A DNA stretch of 64,000 nt from Lucinisca nassula (GCA_963580285.1 OY757010.1:218693234-218757233); one strand, 5' to 3'. Numbered from the stretch's first letter, positions 42,702 to 52,956 are shown. Numbers and translations: made by a program. Notes: a model not told the origin generated them from the letters alone.

Positions 42702-44552
42702 TTAAGCCCTGTTCCTAAACGCCTTCACACTATCCATACCACGTATCATATCTGAGGCTTTCTCTGCGACCATGATTACTGTTGCATGGATACTACCCGA
42801 GATAGTGCTGGGAAACACTGACGCATCTACCACGCGCAGCCCCTCAATACCTTTGACCCTAAGTTGGGGATCCACTACTGTTGTAGGGTCATCTTCTGCA
42901 CCCATTTTACACGTGCTTGACTGATGTGACATAGACATAGCAAGATGGCGGATATGACACTCCCAGTATGCATCAGACCGGAACTTGTGCTGTGAACAAA
43001 ATGACATCCTAGATCCGTTCATGCTGGTTCCAAGTTTTTCAAATGTTGGCGTTTTCATAAGTCTTTCCCAAAATTTTAAGCCAGCAATAATTGTGTTGAT
43101 ATCATTGTGGTCGGTCAAGAACTGTGGGTCAATAATCGGATGGTCAAACGGATCAGAAGTTTTTAGTTTTATCCTGCCTGTACTCCTCGGATGCGTAAGT
43201 ATAATAGAGACACTAAATCCCTCCGTATTGGGTGTTGGGGCCAAATATTCTTTTGATATGTCCTTCTTTAGGTTGAAAAATGACAGGTCATGTAGAAAGC
43301 TGCTATAAAATATTAACTGAATGTCAGGGTATGTCTTCCCTCTCAAAGCTTTGTCAGAATAGATAAAGGCCGTCCCCTCTGCTCCGCCAATTGAAAGCGG
43401 TCCTTTCCCAAACACTTGGTAGTTTAAAAGACTCAACAAACTTTGCGCAAAGTTTGCTGTTAAACTGTACGAAGAATTCATTCCTGTGTACATGTTCAAC
43501 ATCACGTGATCTTGTAAATTATGTCCTACGGTTAAGTTAGCAATTACGTCAATACCGTGCTCTCTCAAATCACTCTCTGGCCCGACCCCACTCAGTAACA
43601 ATATTTGTGGACTATTGATAGCACCTGCTGAAAGAATCACTTCTTTCCTAGCCTTGATGAAATATTTTCTGCCGTTTTGAATAACATAAACCCCAGTTGC
43701 TTTCTTTTTCTCTATTTTGACTTTGGTGACAAAACTTCTTACTGATATATGCAGGTTGTTCCTTTCAGCTGTCTGCCCAAGGAATTCAACAGCGGAGCTA
43801 CTTCTAACGCCCTTTCTCACGTTGGCTTGCATTATACTAAACCCTTCTTGGTCGGCTCCATTGTAATCTATCGTTTCATAACCTAATTCTTTTCCTGCTT
43901 TTATGTATAAATCGGAAAGCGGCGTAGCTGTATAATCACTCACCGCTACAGGACCGCCAGTAGAGTGATAATTCGATGCTTTCAAATCTTCAATCTGGAT
44001 GTCTTCTGATTTTAGAAAGTACGGCAATACGTCCTCGTAGCTCCAACCTGTACAGCCATTGCTTGCCCATTCGTTGAAATCATACTTAGACCCTCTCACC
44101 CACATCAAAGCATTTACCATGCCAGTACCTCCTAGCAGACGTCCCCGAGGCCAAGCCATTCGGTTGTCATTCAAACCCCAAAAGGAAGCATTCTGTGGTT
44201 CTGAAACGTAAGCCCAGTCACTCTCAGTGCCAAATGAAGTCGTCCACAACAGTGGAATGTTTAGTAGCGGATTTTCATCATAATGCCCTCCAGCTTCAAG
44301 GAGTAGAACTTTCTTTTTTTCATCTTCGGAGAGTCTCGCTGCGACTACGGAACCAGCCGAGCCACCTCCAACAATAATGTAATCATATTCACTTGCTAAA
44401 TTTTTCGAAACATGAATCTGTCTTTGAGATAGCCGACCGCCTACATAGTAGCTCACAATCACAGCCAGAATGACAGCCAATGTTGATTTCCAGATCCAAC
44501 TCATTATTACTCGTACATGGGTGGATCGACCTAAAATACAAGTAACATCCAA
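42702..44552 (-). CDS. GMC-family FAD oxidoreductase, single exon
   Basis: 616 codons, uninterrupted, ATG start. Family members oxidise alcohols or sugars (glucose, choline and others) using FAD; the substrate cannot be told here. Residues 19-38 are a hydrophobic membrane anchor or signal. The Rossmann FAD motif YIIVGGGSAGSVVAARLSE is at 58-76. GMC signature 1, RGRLLGGTGMVNALMWVRG, is at about 136-154 and signature 2, GAINSPQILLLSGVGP, at about 311-326. The catalytic-position His543 lies in HQSSTCKMG and His589 in SGSIHATVIMVAEKA. Length matches the family. A second ATG at codon 17, just before the anchor, is an equally good start. No introns, no lesions: a functional intronless gene or an intact retrocopy. 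No poly-A tract follows the stop; instead a LINE fragment begins within 21 bp. It is the only convincing host gene in the window. Confidence 0.9.
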   Translation of the reverse strand: MDVTCILGRSTHVRVIMSWIWKSTLAVILAVIVSYYVGGRLSQRQIHVSKNLASEYDYIIVGGGSAGSVVAARLSEDEKKKVLLLEAGGHYDENPLLNIPLLWTTSFGTESDWAYVSEPQNASFWGLNDNRMAWPRGRLLGGTGMVNALMWVRGSKYDFNEWASNGCTGWSYEDVLPYFLKSEDIQIEDLKASNYHSTGGPVAVSDYTATPLSDLYIKAGKELGYETIDYNGADQEGFSIMQANVRKGVRSSSAVEFLGQTAERNNLHISVRSFVTKVKIEKKKATGVYVIQNGRKYFIKARKEVILSAGAINSPQILLLSGVGPESDLREHGIDVIANLTVGHNLQDHVMLNMYTGMNSSYSLTANFAQSLLSLLNYQVFGKGPLSIGGAEGTAFIYSDKALRGKTYPDIQLIFYSSFLHDLSFFNLKKDISKEYLAPTPNTEGFSVSIILTHPRSTGRIKLKTSDPFDHPIIDPQFLTDHNDINTIIAGLKFWERLMKTPTFEKLGTSMNGSRMSFCSQHKFRSDAYWECHIRHLAMSMSHQSSTCKMGAEDDPTTVVDPQLRVKGIEGLRVVDASVFPSTISGSIHATVIMVAEKASDMIRGMDSVKAFRNRA

Positions 44553-44633
44553 CTAGAAAATTAATATTTGAGAAACGTCGTATCAACGGCGATCCAAAGT
44601 CGTAGCACCTACGTCGTAGCAACGAATGTAGGG

Positions 44634-44712
44634 ATCACCCATGTTTTTTCATACATGTACATTTGTCGGATCCCGAGGAAGCTGTTTGAACACGAGGCCG
44701 CTAGACAGAGTA
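44634..44712 (+). repeat. Short block shared with 49975-50082
   Basis: 'acccatgttttttcat' and 'ggaagctgtttgaacacgag', then 'gccgct', recur inverted at 49975-50082. It lies about 80 bp upstream of the GMC start. Confidence 0.7.
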
Positions 44713-44985
44713 TTTAAATTTCTTGCACACCAGATAAGGAAATCCATAGTTTTTGCTTGGGATAGAAATTCTGTTCTAATCCTGGTGTTCTTACACAAAA
44801 TCGAATATTCTGGCGTGTTTGATAAATGTACTGGTTGAATACGACCTCATATGCGCCGTCGTAAAGGTTAACGTCACAGCACCTTACGTGACGTTACTAA
44901 ACATCACAATATGGCGGACGTCGGTAACCTAATTGACTGCAGCATTAGAAATCCGCGCTTAGAAATGGAAAGTATGCAAGAAAAA
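44713..44985. other. Upstream region of the GMC gene
   Basis: No clear TATA box or upstream exon could be identified by eye. Confidence 0.35.
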
Positions 44986-45104
44986 GAATACTATATGGGT
45001 GTGAGGAGTGGATAGAAAAACCGTCCCTCGGCAAGCCTCGTGATGCCGGACAGTGACCCTCGGGACGGATTTTTCCATCCACCCCACACACCCATATAAG
45101 ATTC
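44986..45104. repeat. Foldback element
   Basis: 'ctatatgggtgtgaggagtg' and 'gaaaaaccgtccctcgg' pair with 'ccctcgggacgg' and 'ccaccccacacacccatata' on the other side. Confidence 0.75.
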
Positions 45105-45124
45105 TTATAATCTTCCGAGGGACC

Positions 45125-45565
45125 CGGCAAATGTTATAAGCTATGGCCGTTCTTCTTGCACAACCTACGATTCCAACGGTAAATGATGACGAAAACGCCG
45201 AAAAAGCCCCATATTAACTCTTTAATTGCGACGGGTCAACCAACATTGTGGCTAGTTCAGAATGTTGTTGACAATGACGCCAGTTACGCAATGACCCGCT
45301 GACGTCATCTGAGCCCCGCCAAGCGAATTTGTGTCTTCGAGCATTCCGTCATGACAAATTTTAACTGCGTATGCCCAGCCATTCAGAGGAGCCAAGGATA
45401 TGGCTTTCTGTCTGAAGGTTCCGTTTGATTCACTGCTTGTATGAGCGAGCAGCGAAGGTTCTGGCGAGACTGCGCAGATGCGCAGGCTGCATGAACCGTC
45501 GCTGCTCGCATAGGCGATACAGATATAATACGCAACAAATCTTTGGTGCTCAAATCTAAATAGAA
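45125..45565. other. Non-coding sequence
   Basis: The 116-codon frame at 45252-45602 has no recognisable domain and overlaps repeat sequence. It is not called a gene. Confidence 0.4.
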
Positions 45566-45655
45566 TTTGGAAAGTGAGGTGGGGAAGAAATGGGTCAGCC
45601 AATTTCTTCCCCGGGGGAATAATTGGGCCGGCCCAGTTCTTCCCAACCTCAGATA
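45566..45655. repeat. Unit of the GGGGAAGAACTGGGCC minisatellite
   Basis: 'gtggggaagaaatgggtcag' and 'cggcccagttcttcccaacc' are inverted halves of the same motif as in the main array at 46690-47730. Confidence 0.65.
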
Positions 45656-45789
45656 ATTAATTTTCTAGTTCATACAAACGTATGTTTTTTTTTATTTTAA
45701 TTAAATGTGTTCTATAAATTTAAAGGGTTATCCTTTGGAAGCAAGGAATTCATCATGGAACTGGAAAATATGAAGTGTACATGTTTTCT

Positions 45790-45835
45790 GGGCCAGACTA
45801 GCTAGTTTCGGTCAATTAGGCCCCATCAGTGACCC
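45790..45835 (-). ncRNA. Hammerhead, decayed copy
   Basis: Minus strand: the core reads CTGATGG instead of CTGATGA and stem II has a C-A mismatch (GGCC/GACC). Stem I, GAAA and stem III are intact. Predicted weak or inactive. Confidence 0.75.
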
Positions 45836-46050
45836 TCAAATATTTTCAGAATTCCATAATGGAATCAATGATCCCAAAAGACAAGAAAATATAAACTACA
45901 CTATGATGTAGGGCAGGGAGACTTTTTACGGCCGCCACACATTCCCAGACACCAGCTGTAGTGACGTTAAATGTGTTCGATAAAAGGGTTATCCTTTGGA
46001 AGCAAGGAATTCACCATAGAACTGGAAAATATGAAGTGTACATGTTTTCT

Positions 46051-46096
46051 GGGCCAGAATAGCTAGTTTCGGCCAATTAGACCTCATCAGTGACCC
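46051..46096 (-). ncRNA. Hammerhead, partly decayed copy
   Basis: Minus strand: core CTGATGA and GAAA intact, stem II GGUC/GGCC (one G-U), but stem III has a C-U mismatch because GTC became TTC at the cleavage triplet. Predicted weak. Confidence 0.75.
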
Positions 46097-46285
46097 TCAA
46101 ATATTTCCAGAATTCCATAATGGAATCAATGATCCCAAAGGACAAGAAAATATAAACTACACTATGATGTAGGGTAGGGAGACTTTTTACGGCCGCCACA
46201 CATTCCCAGACACCAGCTGTAGTGACGTTAAATGTGTTCTATAAAATGGTTATCCTTTGACAGCAAGGAATTCACCGTAGAACTA

Positions 46286-46689
46286 AATAAAGCCTGAGTT
46301 CGCACAGTCTGACATGAGACTGGTGACCTTTGTTACCATAATTCCATACAAGACTGATGGCATATATTTATCTTCGCCGTTTTCCGAAGAGGTCGATATT
46401 TGGTATTCAATACATAGAGGTCGTTAAATGAGTCACCTTTCACGAGATGCCGAAAATTCACGAGACGTTTGCGAAAAAGGACCTATTAGGCGAAAACATT
46501 GACTAATTTATTATTTGCATAATTGTCAGTCTTATGTCAAATTGCACCAGTTATATCACATTACGATGACACATCCGTGAGTCATAGTGCAGTTTTACAC
46601 ATCTCCAAAATGGCTACTTTTCTGATAAAAATCCGCGATATTTTTCTTATTTATACTTCAAACAATGGTTGTTTGTGCTCGTTAGAACC
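46286..46689. other. Non-coding, with a MITE D remnant
   Basis: 46625-46700 carries 'tttttcttatttatacttc' and 'gtgctcgttagaaccgcctc' from MITE D. Confidence 0.45.
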
Positions 46690-47730
46690 GCCTCATTAAG
46701 TGTTACACAGTTAAGTCAATTATGACGTTGAAGGTGTATGTGGTGGGGAAGAACTGGGCCGATCAGTTTCTTCCCCACCTCTGATAAGTGTTTCATCGTT
46801 TGGTGAGTTATGTATAGTTAAGAAGAACTGGGCCTGTCCGTTTATTCCCCACCCTTGGTGAGTGTTATACAGTTATTTCAATTATGACGTTGAATGTTTC
46901 TGGGATGGGAAAGAACTGGGCTGGCCAGTTTCTTCCCCAGCCTTGGTAAGTGTTACACAGTTAAGTCAGTTATGACGTTAAAAGTGTCGTTGGAGGGGAA
47001 GAACGGACGTCAATGACGCTAAATGTGTTCAGGGTTGGGAAGATATAGCCGATCCGTCTTTTCCCCAAACTTGATGTGCGTTCAGTTTGGTAAATTATGC
47101 TGTTAGAAGTGTCTGGGGTGGAGAAGAACTGAGAAAGCCCGTTTCTTTCCCACCTACGGTGAGTGTTATACAGTTAAAACAATTATGATGTTGAATGTGT
47201 CTGGGGTGAGGAAGAACTGGGCCTGCCTGTTTCTTCCCCATCCCGGGCGAGTGTTATACAGTTAAGTCTGTAATGATGCTGAAGGTGTCTAGGGTAGGGA
47301 AGAACTGGGCCGGTCAAGTTACATTTAAGTCAAGTTTGGTGTTTAAGGCGTCTTGGGCGTGGAAGAAATGGTCCGGACCGTTTTGCCCACCCGTGGTGGG
47401 TCTTGTACAGTTAAATCCAGTGTGATCATAAAGGAGTCTGGGATGGAGACGAACTTGGCCGGCCCGTTTCTTCTCCACCCCTAATGAGTGTTATACAGGT
47501 AAGTCAATAATTACGTTAAAGGTTTCTGCGGTGGGGAAACACTGGGCCTATGATTTATTTGATTCTTTTATTCTGACCAAATTGTAGCTTTGAGTGTTAT
47601 ACAATTAAGTTCAGTATGCTGTTATCTGGGATGGGGAAGAACTGGGCTGTAGCCCAGACACCATCAGCATCATAACTGTCCCAAGTATACAACACTCACA
47701 AAGGGTGGACAAATGGCGGGGAAGAAACTG
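46690..47730. repeat. Minisatellite of about 80-90 bp palindromic units
   Basis: About 12 diverged units. Each has 'gtgttatacagttaagtca', 'atgacgttgaaggtgtctgg' and an inverted core where 'ggggaagaactgggcc' faces 'gtttcttccccacc'. Isolated units lie at 45566-45655, 48065-48275 and 49735-49860. No coding frame survives. Confidence 0.8.
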
Positions 47731-47973
47731 GCCGACCAAGTTCATCCAAACCATCAGGTTCCTAAGGATATCCTATCAACTTTTTCATCTTCTCTGTCCA
47801 GCTTCATATTTTCACATCATTTGAAATAAACCCTTCAGCTGAAAACATCAAACAAAAATACAGATATTTACAAGAAAAAGGCATATCTCAAATTTTCAAA
47901 GCCTTTAAGATGGGGAAGATCTTAGCTGGTCCAGTTCTTCCAAGGTTGCTTATGCTTCCAATGTATGTGTATG

Positions 47974-48031
<58 letters not shown>
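47974..48031. repeat. (GT)n microsatellite
   Basis: About 29 GT repeats, flanked by minisatellite-like text on the right. Confidence 0.95.
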
Positions 48032-48034
<3 letters not shown>

Positions 48035-48064
48035 AAAATAAATACCAAAGATAACAACTGAATA

Positions 48065-48372
48065 TCATAGGTGGGGAACAACGTAACAATGTGCCGGCTA
48101 AGTTGATCCCCAACATTTCGATGAATTTTTTCACATCAATAGAATACTTCAACTGAAAACAGTAGATAAAAAAAATGCAGCTATTACAAAATTGCTGCTT
48201 ACATATTTAAATAATACGGAAATATCCGGGATGGGTAAAAACTGGCCGTCCCAGTTCTTCCCAACCCCAACTTTCCAAATTCTATTAAGATTTGAACACC
48301 AAAGATGTGTTGCTTATTATATCTGTTTAGTTTATACCAACTGATGTCTTGAAAAGCAAAGTAAAATCATAG
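48065..48372. repeat. Diverged minisatellite units
   Basis: 'ggtggggaacaacg', then 'ggatgggtaaaaactggccg' with 'ccagttcttcccaacccc', match the 46.7-kb family at low identity. Confidence 0.5.
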
Positions 48373-49105
48373 ATTTTGTTTGATTTGAGGTTTAGCGTCC
48401 TCGTCAACACTGTACAGGTAATTTTGGAGACGTTGCTTCCAATTTTGCTGGACTTTTACCCGACATTGAGATGAAATGACATCTCAAACCCTGTCGCCCA
48501 TTGAAACCAATTGGGTTAGTAAGCATGGGCGGTCCGACTCGTACCGCTTTGCCTGGGCAGGCTCTGTCTCTTTTCGGGCCCACGGAGTCTAACTGTTGGT
48601 CTTTTTTATGCTCCAGCATTTCAGTGGTTTCTTGCTGTCGAGCCCTCACCGTTGTTTCATCTCTGTGGTTGATTGATTTTTGTGTTCGGAAATAAGGGCG
48701 CGTAAAATCGACTTTAAGCCCCCCACCCCCACCCCCCACCCCCATTGAAATTCGTTTCACTGACCTTTCCAAGGCGGTTCTTCTGTCGTGGTTTATTTTG
48801 TTATGGCTTGTCTTTGACAGTGTGTATCGTTTATATTATTTTGCTTTGGATAGCCATTTGGCCATTTGGTGGGAAATTAACTGTCCTTTTGGCTATCCGC
48901 TAGTGATGCTTACATTAGGGTCTAGTTGTTTCATGTTTGTGTTTCTTTCTGTTGGTGTCTCTGATGGGAGGTGTCGGTTAATTGTATCGATTCCTGATCA
49001 TTGCCTTCACTAAACGGTTTACCAGTACTCCTGTGCGGTCGGTTTCAACACTGCGTGGAAGCATCATGCAGCCCGTCTATTTCTTCAAGCCCAGATGGGC
49101 GGGCC
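48373..49105 (-). mobile_element. SINE A copy 6, split by family B
   Basis: SINE halves 48373-48561 and 49011-49105 surround a family B 3' fragment. The break is at GGGCAGGCT|TAAACGG, the same central site as copies 1 and 7. Confidence 0.85.
48562..49010 (+). mobile_element. Family B 3' fragment nested in SINE A
   Basis: Starts 'ctgtctcttttcgggcccac' and ends 'cctgatcattgccttcac'. Contains a run of CCCCCA repeats near 48720. Confidence 0.8.
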
Positions 49106-49106
49106 G

Positions 49107-49551
49107 CGAGGTTTAACGTCCCCGTCAACACTGTATAGGTCATTCTGGAGACGTTGCTTCCAATTTTGTGGGACTTTTACACGACATTGAGATGAAATAA
49201 CACCTCACGCCCTGTCTCCCAATGAAACGAATAGGGTTTATAAGCATGGACGATCCAACTCGTACCGCTTTGCAGGCTTATATTTACATATTCAACGTCA
49301 CTTCAGCTCCTATCTGGGAATGTGTGTCGCCCGTAAAAAGTCTCCCGGCCCTACATCATAGTGTAGTTTATATTTTCTTGCCCTTTGGAACCATTGATTC
49401 CATTGTTAAGCTGTGGTGTATTCCTTGCTTCCAAAGGATAACCCTTTCAAGAACATATTTAGATCCCAGTACTTGTGTGCGGTCGGTTTCAGCTCTGCGT
49501 GGAAGCATCATGCAGCCCATCTATTTCTTCAAGCCCTTATGGGCGGGAGCC
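49107..49551 (-). mobile_element. SINE A copy 7, split by a retrozyme fragment
   Basis: Follows copy 6 head to tail. Halves 49107-49280 and 49462-49551 are separated by a 181-bp 261-family fragment at GGCTTA|GATCC. Confidence 0.85.
49281..49461 (+). mobile_element. 261-bp-family (retrozyme) fragment in SINE A
   Basis: Starts near 'catattcaacgtcac', runs through 'cctacatcatagtgtag', lacks the ribozyme (deletion at 'attccattgt|taagctgtgg'), and ends 'caagaacatattta' at 49461. Confidence 0.85.
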
Positions 49552-49734
49552 TAATTTATCAAAGATACTAGAATCGGGATGCATATTTCATAGGATCTCC
49601 ATGTATTGTAGAGCAAATTTTGCCATTCAAGCTATTAAGACTTAACACTTATTCAGAATGATCTCTTTTCTCATTTTTAACAAAGTATGAGGCATAAATG
49701 TCTCGTTCACAATGGTTCTAAAAAATCAGGTGTC

Positions 49735-49860
49735 GAAGAAACTGGCTGGGTTGGGAAGAAACAGACTGGTCAGTTTCTTCCCAGATAAGAACCGGACCGG
49801 CCCAGTTCTTCCGCGGGGAAGAGCCGGGTTGGGGGAAGAAACCGACGGTTACACCGGTCA
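49735..49860. repeat. Minisatellite units (GGGAAGAAAC type)
   Basis: Palindromic 'gggaagaaacagactggtca' / 'gtttcttccc', related to the 46.7-kb array. Confidence 0.65.
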
Positions 49861-49974
49861 CGTTTGAAGAGTTTATATGGAAATTAAATGGAGCTTTGTG
49901 GTGTTTTCGACACAACTTGCCTTTGGAATCGATTTCATTGCAATAACATTTGCCGGTTCACTCTGAAGATACCT

Positions 49975-50082
49975 GAACACTCGGTCCAGCGGCCTCGTGT
50001 TCAAACAGCTTCCTTGGCTCAGCGGCCTCTTGTTCAAGGACGCGGTAAATTTTCATGCATGAAAAAACATGGGTGATAGTGA
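49975..50082 (-). repeat. Block shared with the GMC upstream region
   Basis: Reverse complement of 44634-44712, with an extra internal duplication of 'agcggcctc(g/t)tgttcaa'. Confidence 0.7.
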
Positions 50083-50116
50083 TACCTATAATCGACCTTG
50101 ATATGTCGTTGATTAA

Positions 50117-50324
50117 CCCATTGTATACTAGTAGACTCTTCCATTGCTATATTTTGGACAAGCCCATTGTCATACAAGGGGTGGTAGACCTATTTTTTGT
50201 TCTTATTCTATTTTTGGTGGAAAATTCTGTTAGCAAACAGAGCAGGGCCGCGTTCTGCGGCGTCTGATCTGGGCCTGCTCTGTTTGCAAAGGTACCCATT
50301 TAGGAGTTTCCCGCTTACAATGGG
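50117..50324. mobile_element. piggyBac-type MITE
   Basis: TTAA at 50113-50116 and 50325-50328. Ends CCCATTGTA and TACAATGGG are perfect inverted repeats. Core 'gccgcgttctgcggcg' is partly deleted on the left arm. Confidence 0.85.
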
Positions 50325-50519
50325 TTAAACATTACGAACTCAGTTTGATACTTCAGTATTAGGTGAGACGGCTCATTAAGATCCGCATCAGGTCTATCAT
50401 ATTGAAAGTGTTTGCCTACAGCATGCAGAGGACGAAAACGCCGTACAACAACTACATCCCGACCCCACCAGCACCCTTCTTACTGTTTACAATAAGTGTA
50501 CTTGCCCATTTTTTTCGTG

Positions 50520-50679
50520 ACTGAGTGATTTGAGTTTTACGTCTCACAAACAGCTAAGGTCATATGGAGACGGGACCTCGGTTTAAAGACTCACCCGAAA
50601 GTCTGGAGAAGCCCGGGATCGATCCTGCGGCCCCTGGTTTACAAGGCGAGTAGCATAACCACTACACCACGTAGGCTTC
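50520..50679 (-). mobile_element. SINE S3 with 10-bp duplication
   Basis: tRNA-like head on the minus strand (GTGGTTATGCTAC, B-box-like GATCGATCCC), matching 604-768. Flanked by TTTTTTCGTG at 50510-50519 and 50680-50689. Confidence 0.85.
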
Positions 50680-50772
50680 TTTTTTCGTGTGTATACTGTA
50701 AAATACACTGTGTATACATGTAGGCCTATTTGCTTTTAACTTCATACATTTTCACTGGGAAGATATAGGTGT

Positions 50773-51069
50773 TTTGTTTGTTTGTATTGGAGTTTAACGC
50801 CCCAGTTAACACTATTTTGGTCATTTTTGTGCCGGCCAGTTTACCTGTCCACACTTTATACTTAAACGATTAACCAGTACAGTGCACATTCTTTCGCCAG
50901 AAACTGACAACTGCCCTTCTTGAATCAGCGGAAGGATGAGATTGACCGAAGAAAAGATTTCATGATCAATCTCCACGAAAGAATATTGCCGACCCCGGCA
51001 GGTATTGAACCCGCGTCCTCCTGATACCAGTCAGACGTGCACCCGACTGAGCTACAGAGGCCGGCCGAT
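50773..51069 (-). mobile_element. SINE C
   Basis: Minus-strand head GGCCGGCCTCTGTAGCTCAG with B box GGTTCAATACC and a full body and tail. Flanks GATATAGGTGT/GATAAAGGTGT (one mismatch). Confidence 0.9.
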
Positions 51070-51339
51070 GATAAAGGTGTATGATATGTGTTGTTATAAT
51101 ATACCATATTTTACTTTGAGTCATAAAGACTTAACATATTACCTTCACAAAAATCCAAAATAATGCACACACATCTACGTGTAAAATGTATTTCGTTACC
51201 ATTCAGTGGTCTCCTTTGTGAAATTGTATGGTGGTTATTATCGCTATGTACAGGATAAGTTCTAATATTTCGCATTATGAAAAGATGCCTAAACAAATAC
51301 ATTGTAAACTTTACCTCCGAAACCTCCGAATTTTTTAGG

Positions 51340-51500
51340 TGAAAAATTGTGACATTTTTCTTATTTCTGCTCAAAATATACCCACAATCTATATTTTAGA
51401 GCATAAATATGAAAAATAAGGTTTACCCCTGTAAACCCCAGTTTTACCAGACAAAGTGGGGTTCGAGGGGGTCAAAATTATATATGCGTGTTTTCGTGAT
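51340..51500. repeat. MITE D fragment
   Basis: 'cccacaatctatattttaga', 'gtttacccctgtaaacccc' and right end 'atatgcgtgttttcgtgatg'. The hairpin core is deleted. Confidence 0.65.
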
Positions 51501-51580
51501 GATAAATGTTGATCCCCTTGTTTCCACTTTTTGTACAATAAAACTTGGGTTTACTGAGGTAAATCTTATTGGTCTTATTT

Positions 51581-51760
51581 AATAATAATAATAATAATAA
51601 TAATAATATTAATAATATCTTTATTTCAAGACATATAGACCTCATTGTAACAATTATATATGAGCATGTACGCATTGTTGATAATTTTTTCGCACCCAAA
51701 GATACAAACTTTAGATAAAACTTATTGCCAAATATATATGTCAAACGATAAAAGGACATT
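51581..51760 (-). repeat. (AAT)n and LINE-like 3' end
   Basis: (AAT)n at 51581-51608 followed by 'atctttatttcaagacat', i.e. AATAAAG plus an ATT tail on the minus strand, similar to 40541-40600. Probably the stump of a LINE. Confidence 0.45.
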
Positions 51761-52325
51761 GACTGTCAAGGCAGGGGCAGGGACGCGTGGCGCAAACCAA
51801 TGTACAAACAGCACGCCCTTACTCCCATACCAGTTTGGTCGTCCCAAAATCGCAGACATCGTCTAGAAAGTTTAACTTTTAAACGTAACGTTACCACTTT
51901 ACTCCGCAACTCCACAGGTCGCAGGTTGTCCATTCGTGTCACCTTAACAAAATGCTCCGAGGCGTGGGGGTAGGTCACCCGTACCGATGCATTGAAACAT
52001 GTCAAAAGAGTGGACGTGAAAGAATGATTTGCGCCAGTCAAGGGGTTAAGTGGGATGGGGCCCAAATTAGGACGTCCTTTCATTGGACGGCTTTGGACCC
52101 TGGAAGACCCTCAGAGACCGCGGGCCAGCGAGCCGCGGTCGATCTAGTCTTGCGTCCAATCACAGCCCCAGCCAACCAGTCCACAGACCGTCCGAGGTTA
52201 CAAACACTCTGTCGTTGATCACAATAGACATTCCACATTGGGTGCGCACAGCTTAATCCCCACTTGAGTGTTTTCTTGAATTTCAGGACTTCCTGTTAAC
52301 TTTTCTAAAATCCCAGTCCCAATGA
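51761..52325. other. Non-coding, GC-richer than its surroundings
   Basis: Open frames on both strands (51766-52083 minus, 51952-52218 plus) show no domain. I cannot support a gene. Confidence 0.35.
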
Positions 52326-52328
52326 AAA

Positions 52329-52393
52329 AGGGTCTACTCTTAAAGGAAAGAATTTGCTCCTCAGGAGCAAATTATTTCCTTTAAGAGTTGACC
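52329..52393. repeat. Perfect foldback of about 30-bp arms
   Basis: 'gggtctactcttaaaggaaa' and 'gaatttgctcc' pair with 'ggagcaaatt' and 'tttcctttaagagttgaccc' around TCA. Confidence 0.85.
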
Positions 52394-52481
52394 CCTATTG
52401 ACTTGGGAGACTACTTTTGCTGGAGTTGCCTCCCCTGAAGGTATACCCATTCCCCTTAAAATAACCTTTATTTTTGGCGTT

Positions 52482-52783
52482 TGGCCCCCGCCCATAGGGG
52501 CTTGAAGAAATATATGGGCTGCATGATGCTTCCACGCAGAGCTGAATCAGGCCCGAGCACTAGTACTGGTAAACCGCTTAGAGGATCTAAGCCTGTCCAG
52601 GAACCGCGGTGCGAGGCGGACCGTCCATGCTAATAATCCCTATTGGTTTCATTGGGCGGCAGGGCTTGAGATGTCATTTCATCTCAATGTCGGGTAAAAG
52701 TCCCACAAAATTGGAAGCAAGGTCTTCGAAATGACCTTTACAGTGTTGACGGGGACGTTAAACCTCAAATCAAACAAAACAAA
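52482..52783 (+). mobile_element. SINE A copy 8 with 13-bp duplication
   Basis: Complete copy with its intact centre. Perfect TATTTTTGGCGTT at 52469-52481 and 52784-52796. It landed in a MITE D remnant whose right end ('tataggcgtgtttttg') follows at 52817. Confidence 0.92.
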
Positions 52784-52956
52784 TATTTTTGGCGTTAAAA
52801 TTAACAATGTATTTGTATAGGCGTGTTTTTGTAATCAAGCCTAAATGTTTTATAGGAACCGACGAAAATAAACTGCAGTCAAAGTTTCATTTTCATTGTT
52901 TTTTGGACAATCTTGAATCAAAAGATCCATAATAATAATAAAAAAATCGGTTACAT

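Larger units (their letters stand above)
45708..46285 (-). repeat. 261-bp-family (retrozyme-like) array, inverted
   Basis: Two ribozyme-bearing junctions exactly 261 bp apart, at about 90% of the 5.2-kb array's sequence by eye. On the minus strand it is 5'-truncated near 46285 and ends 'tatagaacacattta' at about 45708, the same 3' limit as the other copies. Confidence 0.85.

Noticed and set aside
45252..45646. 116- and 87-codon minus-strand frames
   Set aside because: No recognisable domain, and they overlap a unit of the palindromic minisatellite.
46690..47730. CRISPR-like array of regularly spaced repeats
   Set aside because: Units are contiguous and diverged with no unique spacers, in an animal genome; it is a minisatellite.
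51766..52218. Overlapping 105- and 88-codon frames in a GC-richer stretch
   Set aside because: No conserved motif on either strand and no neighbouring exons; GC-rich sequence simply has fewer stops.
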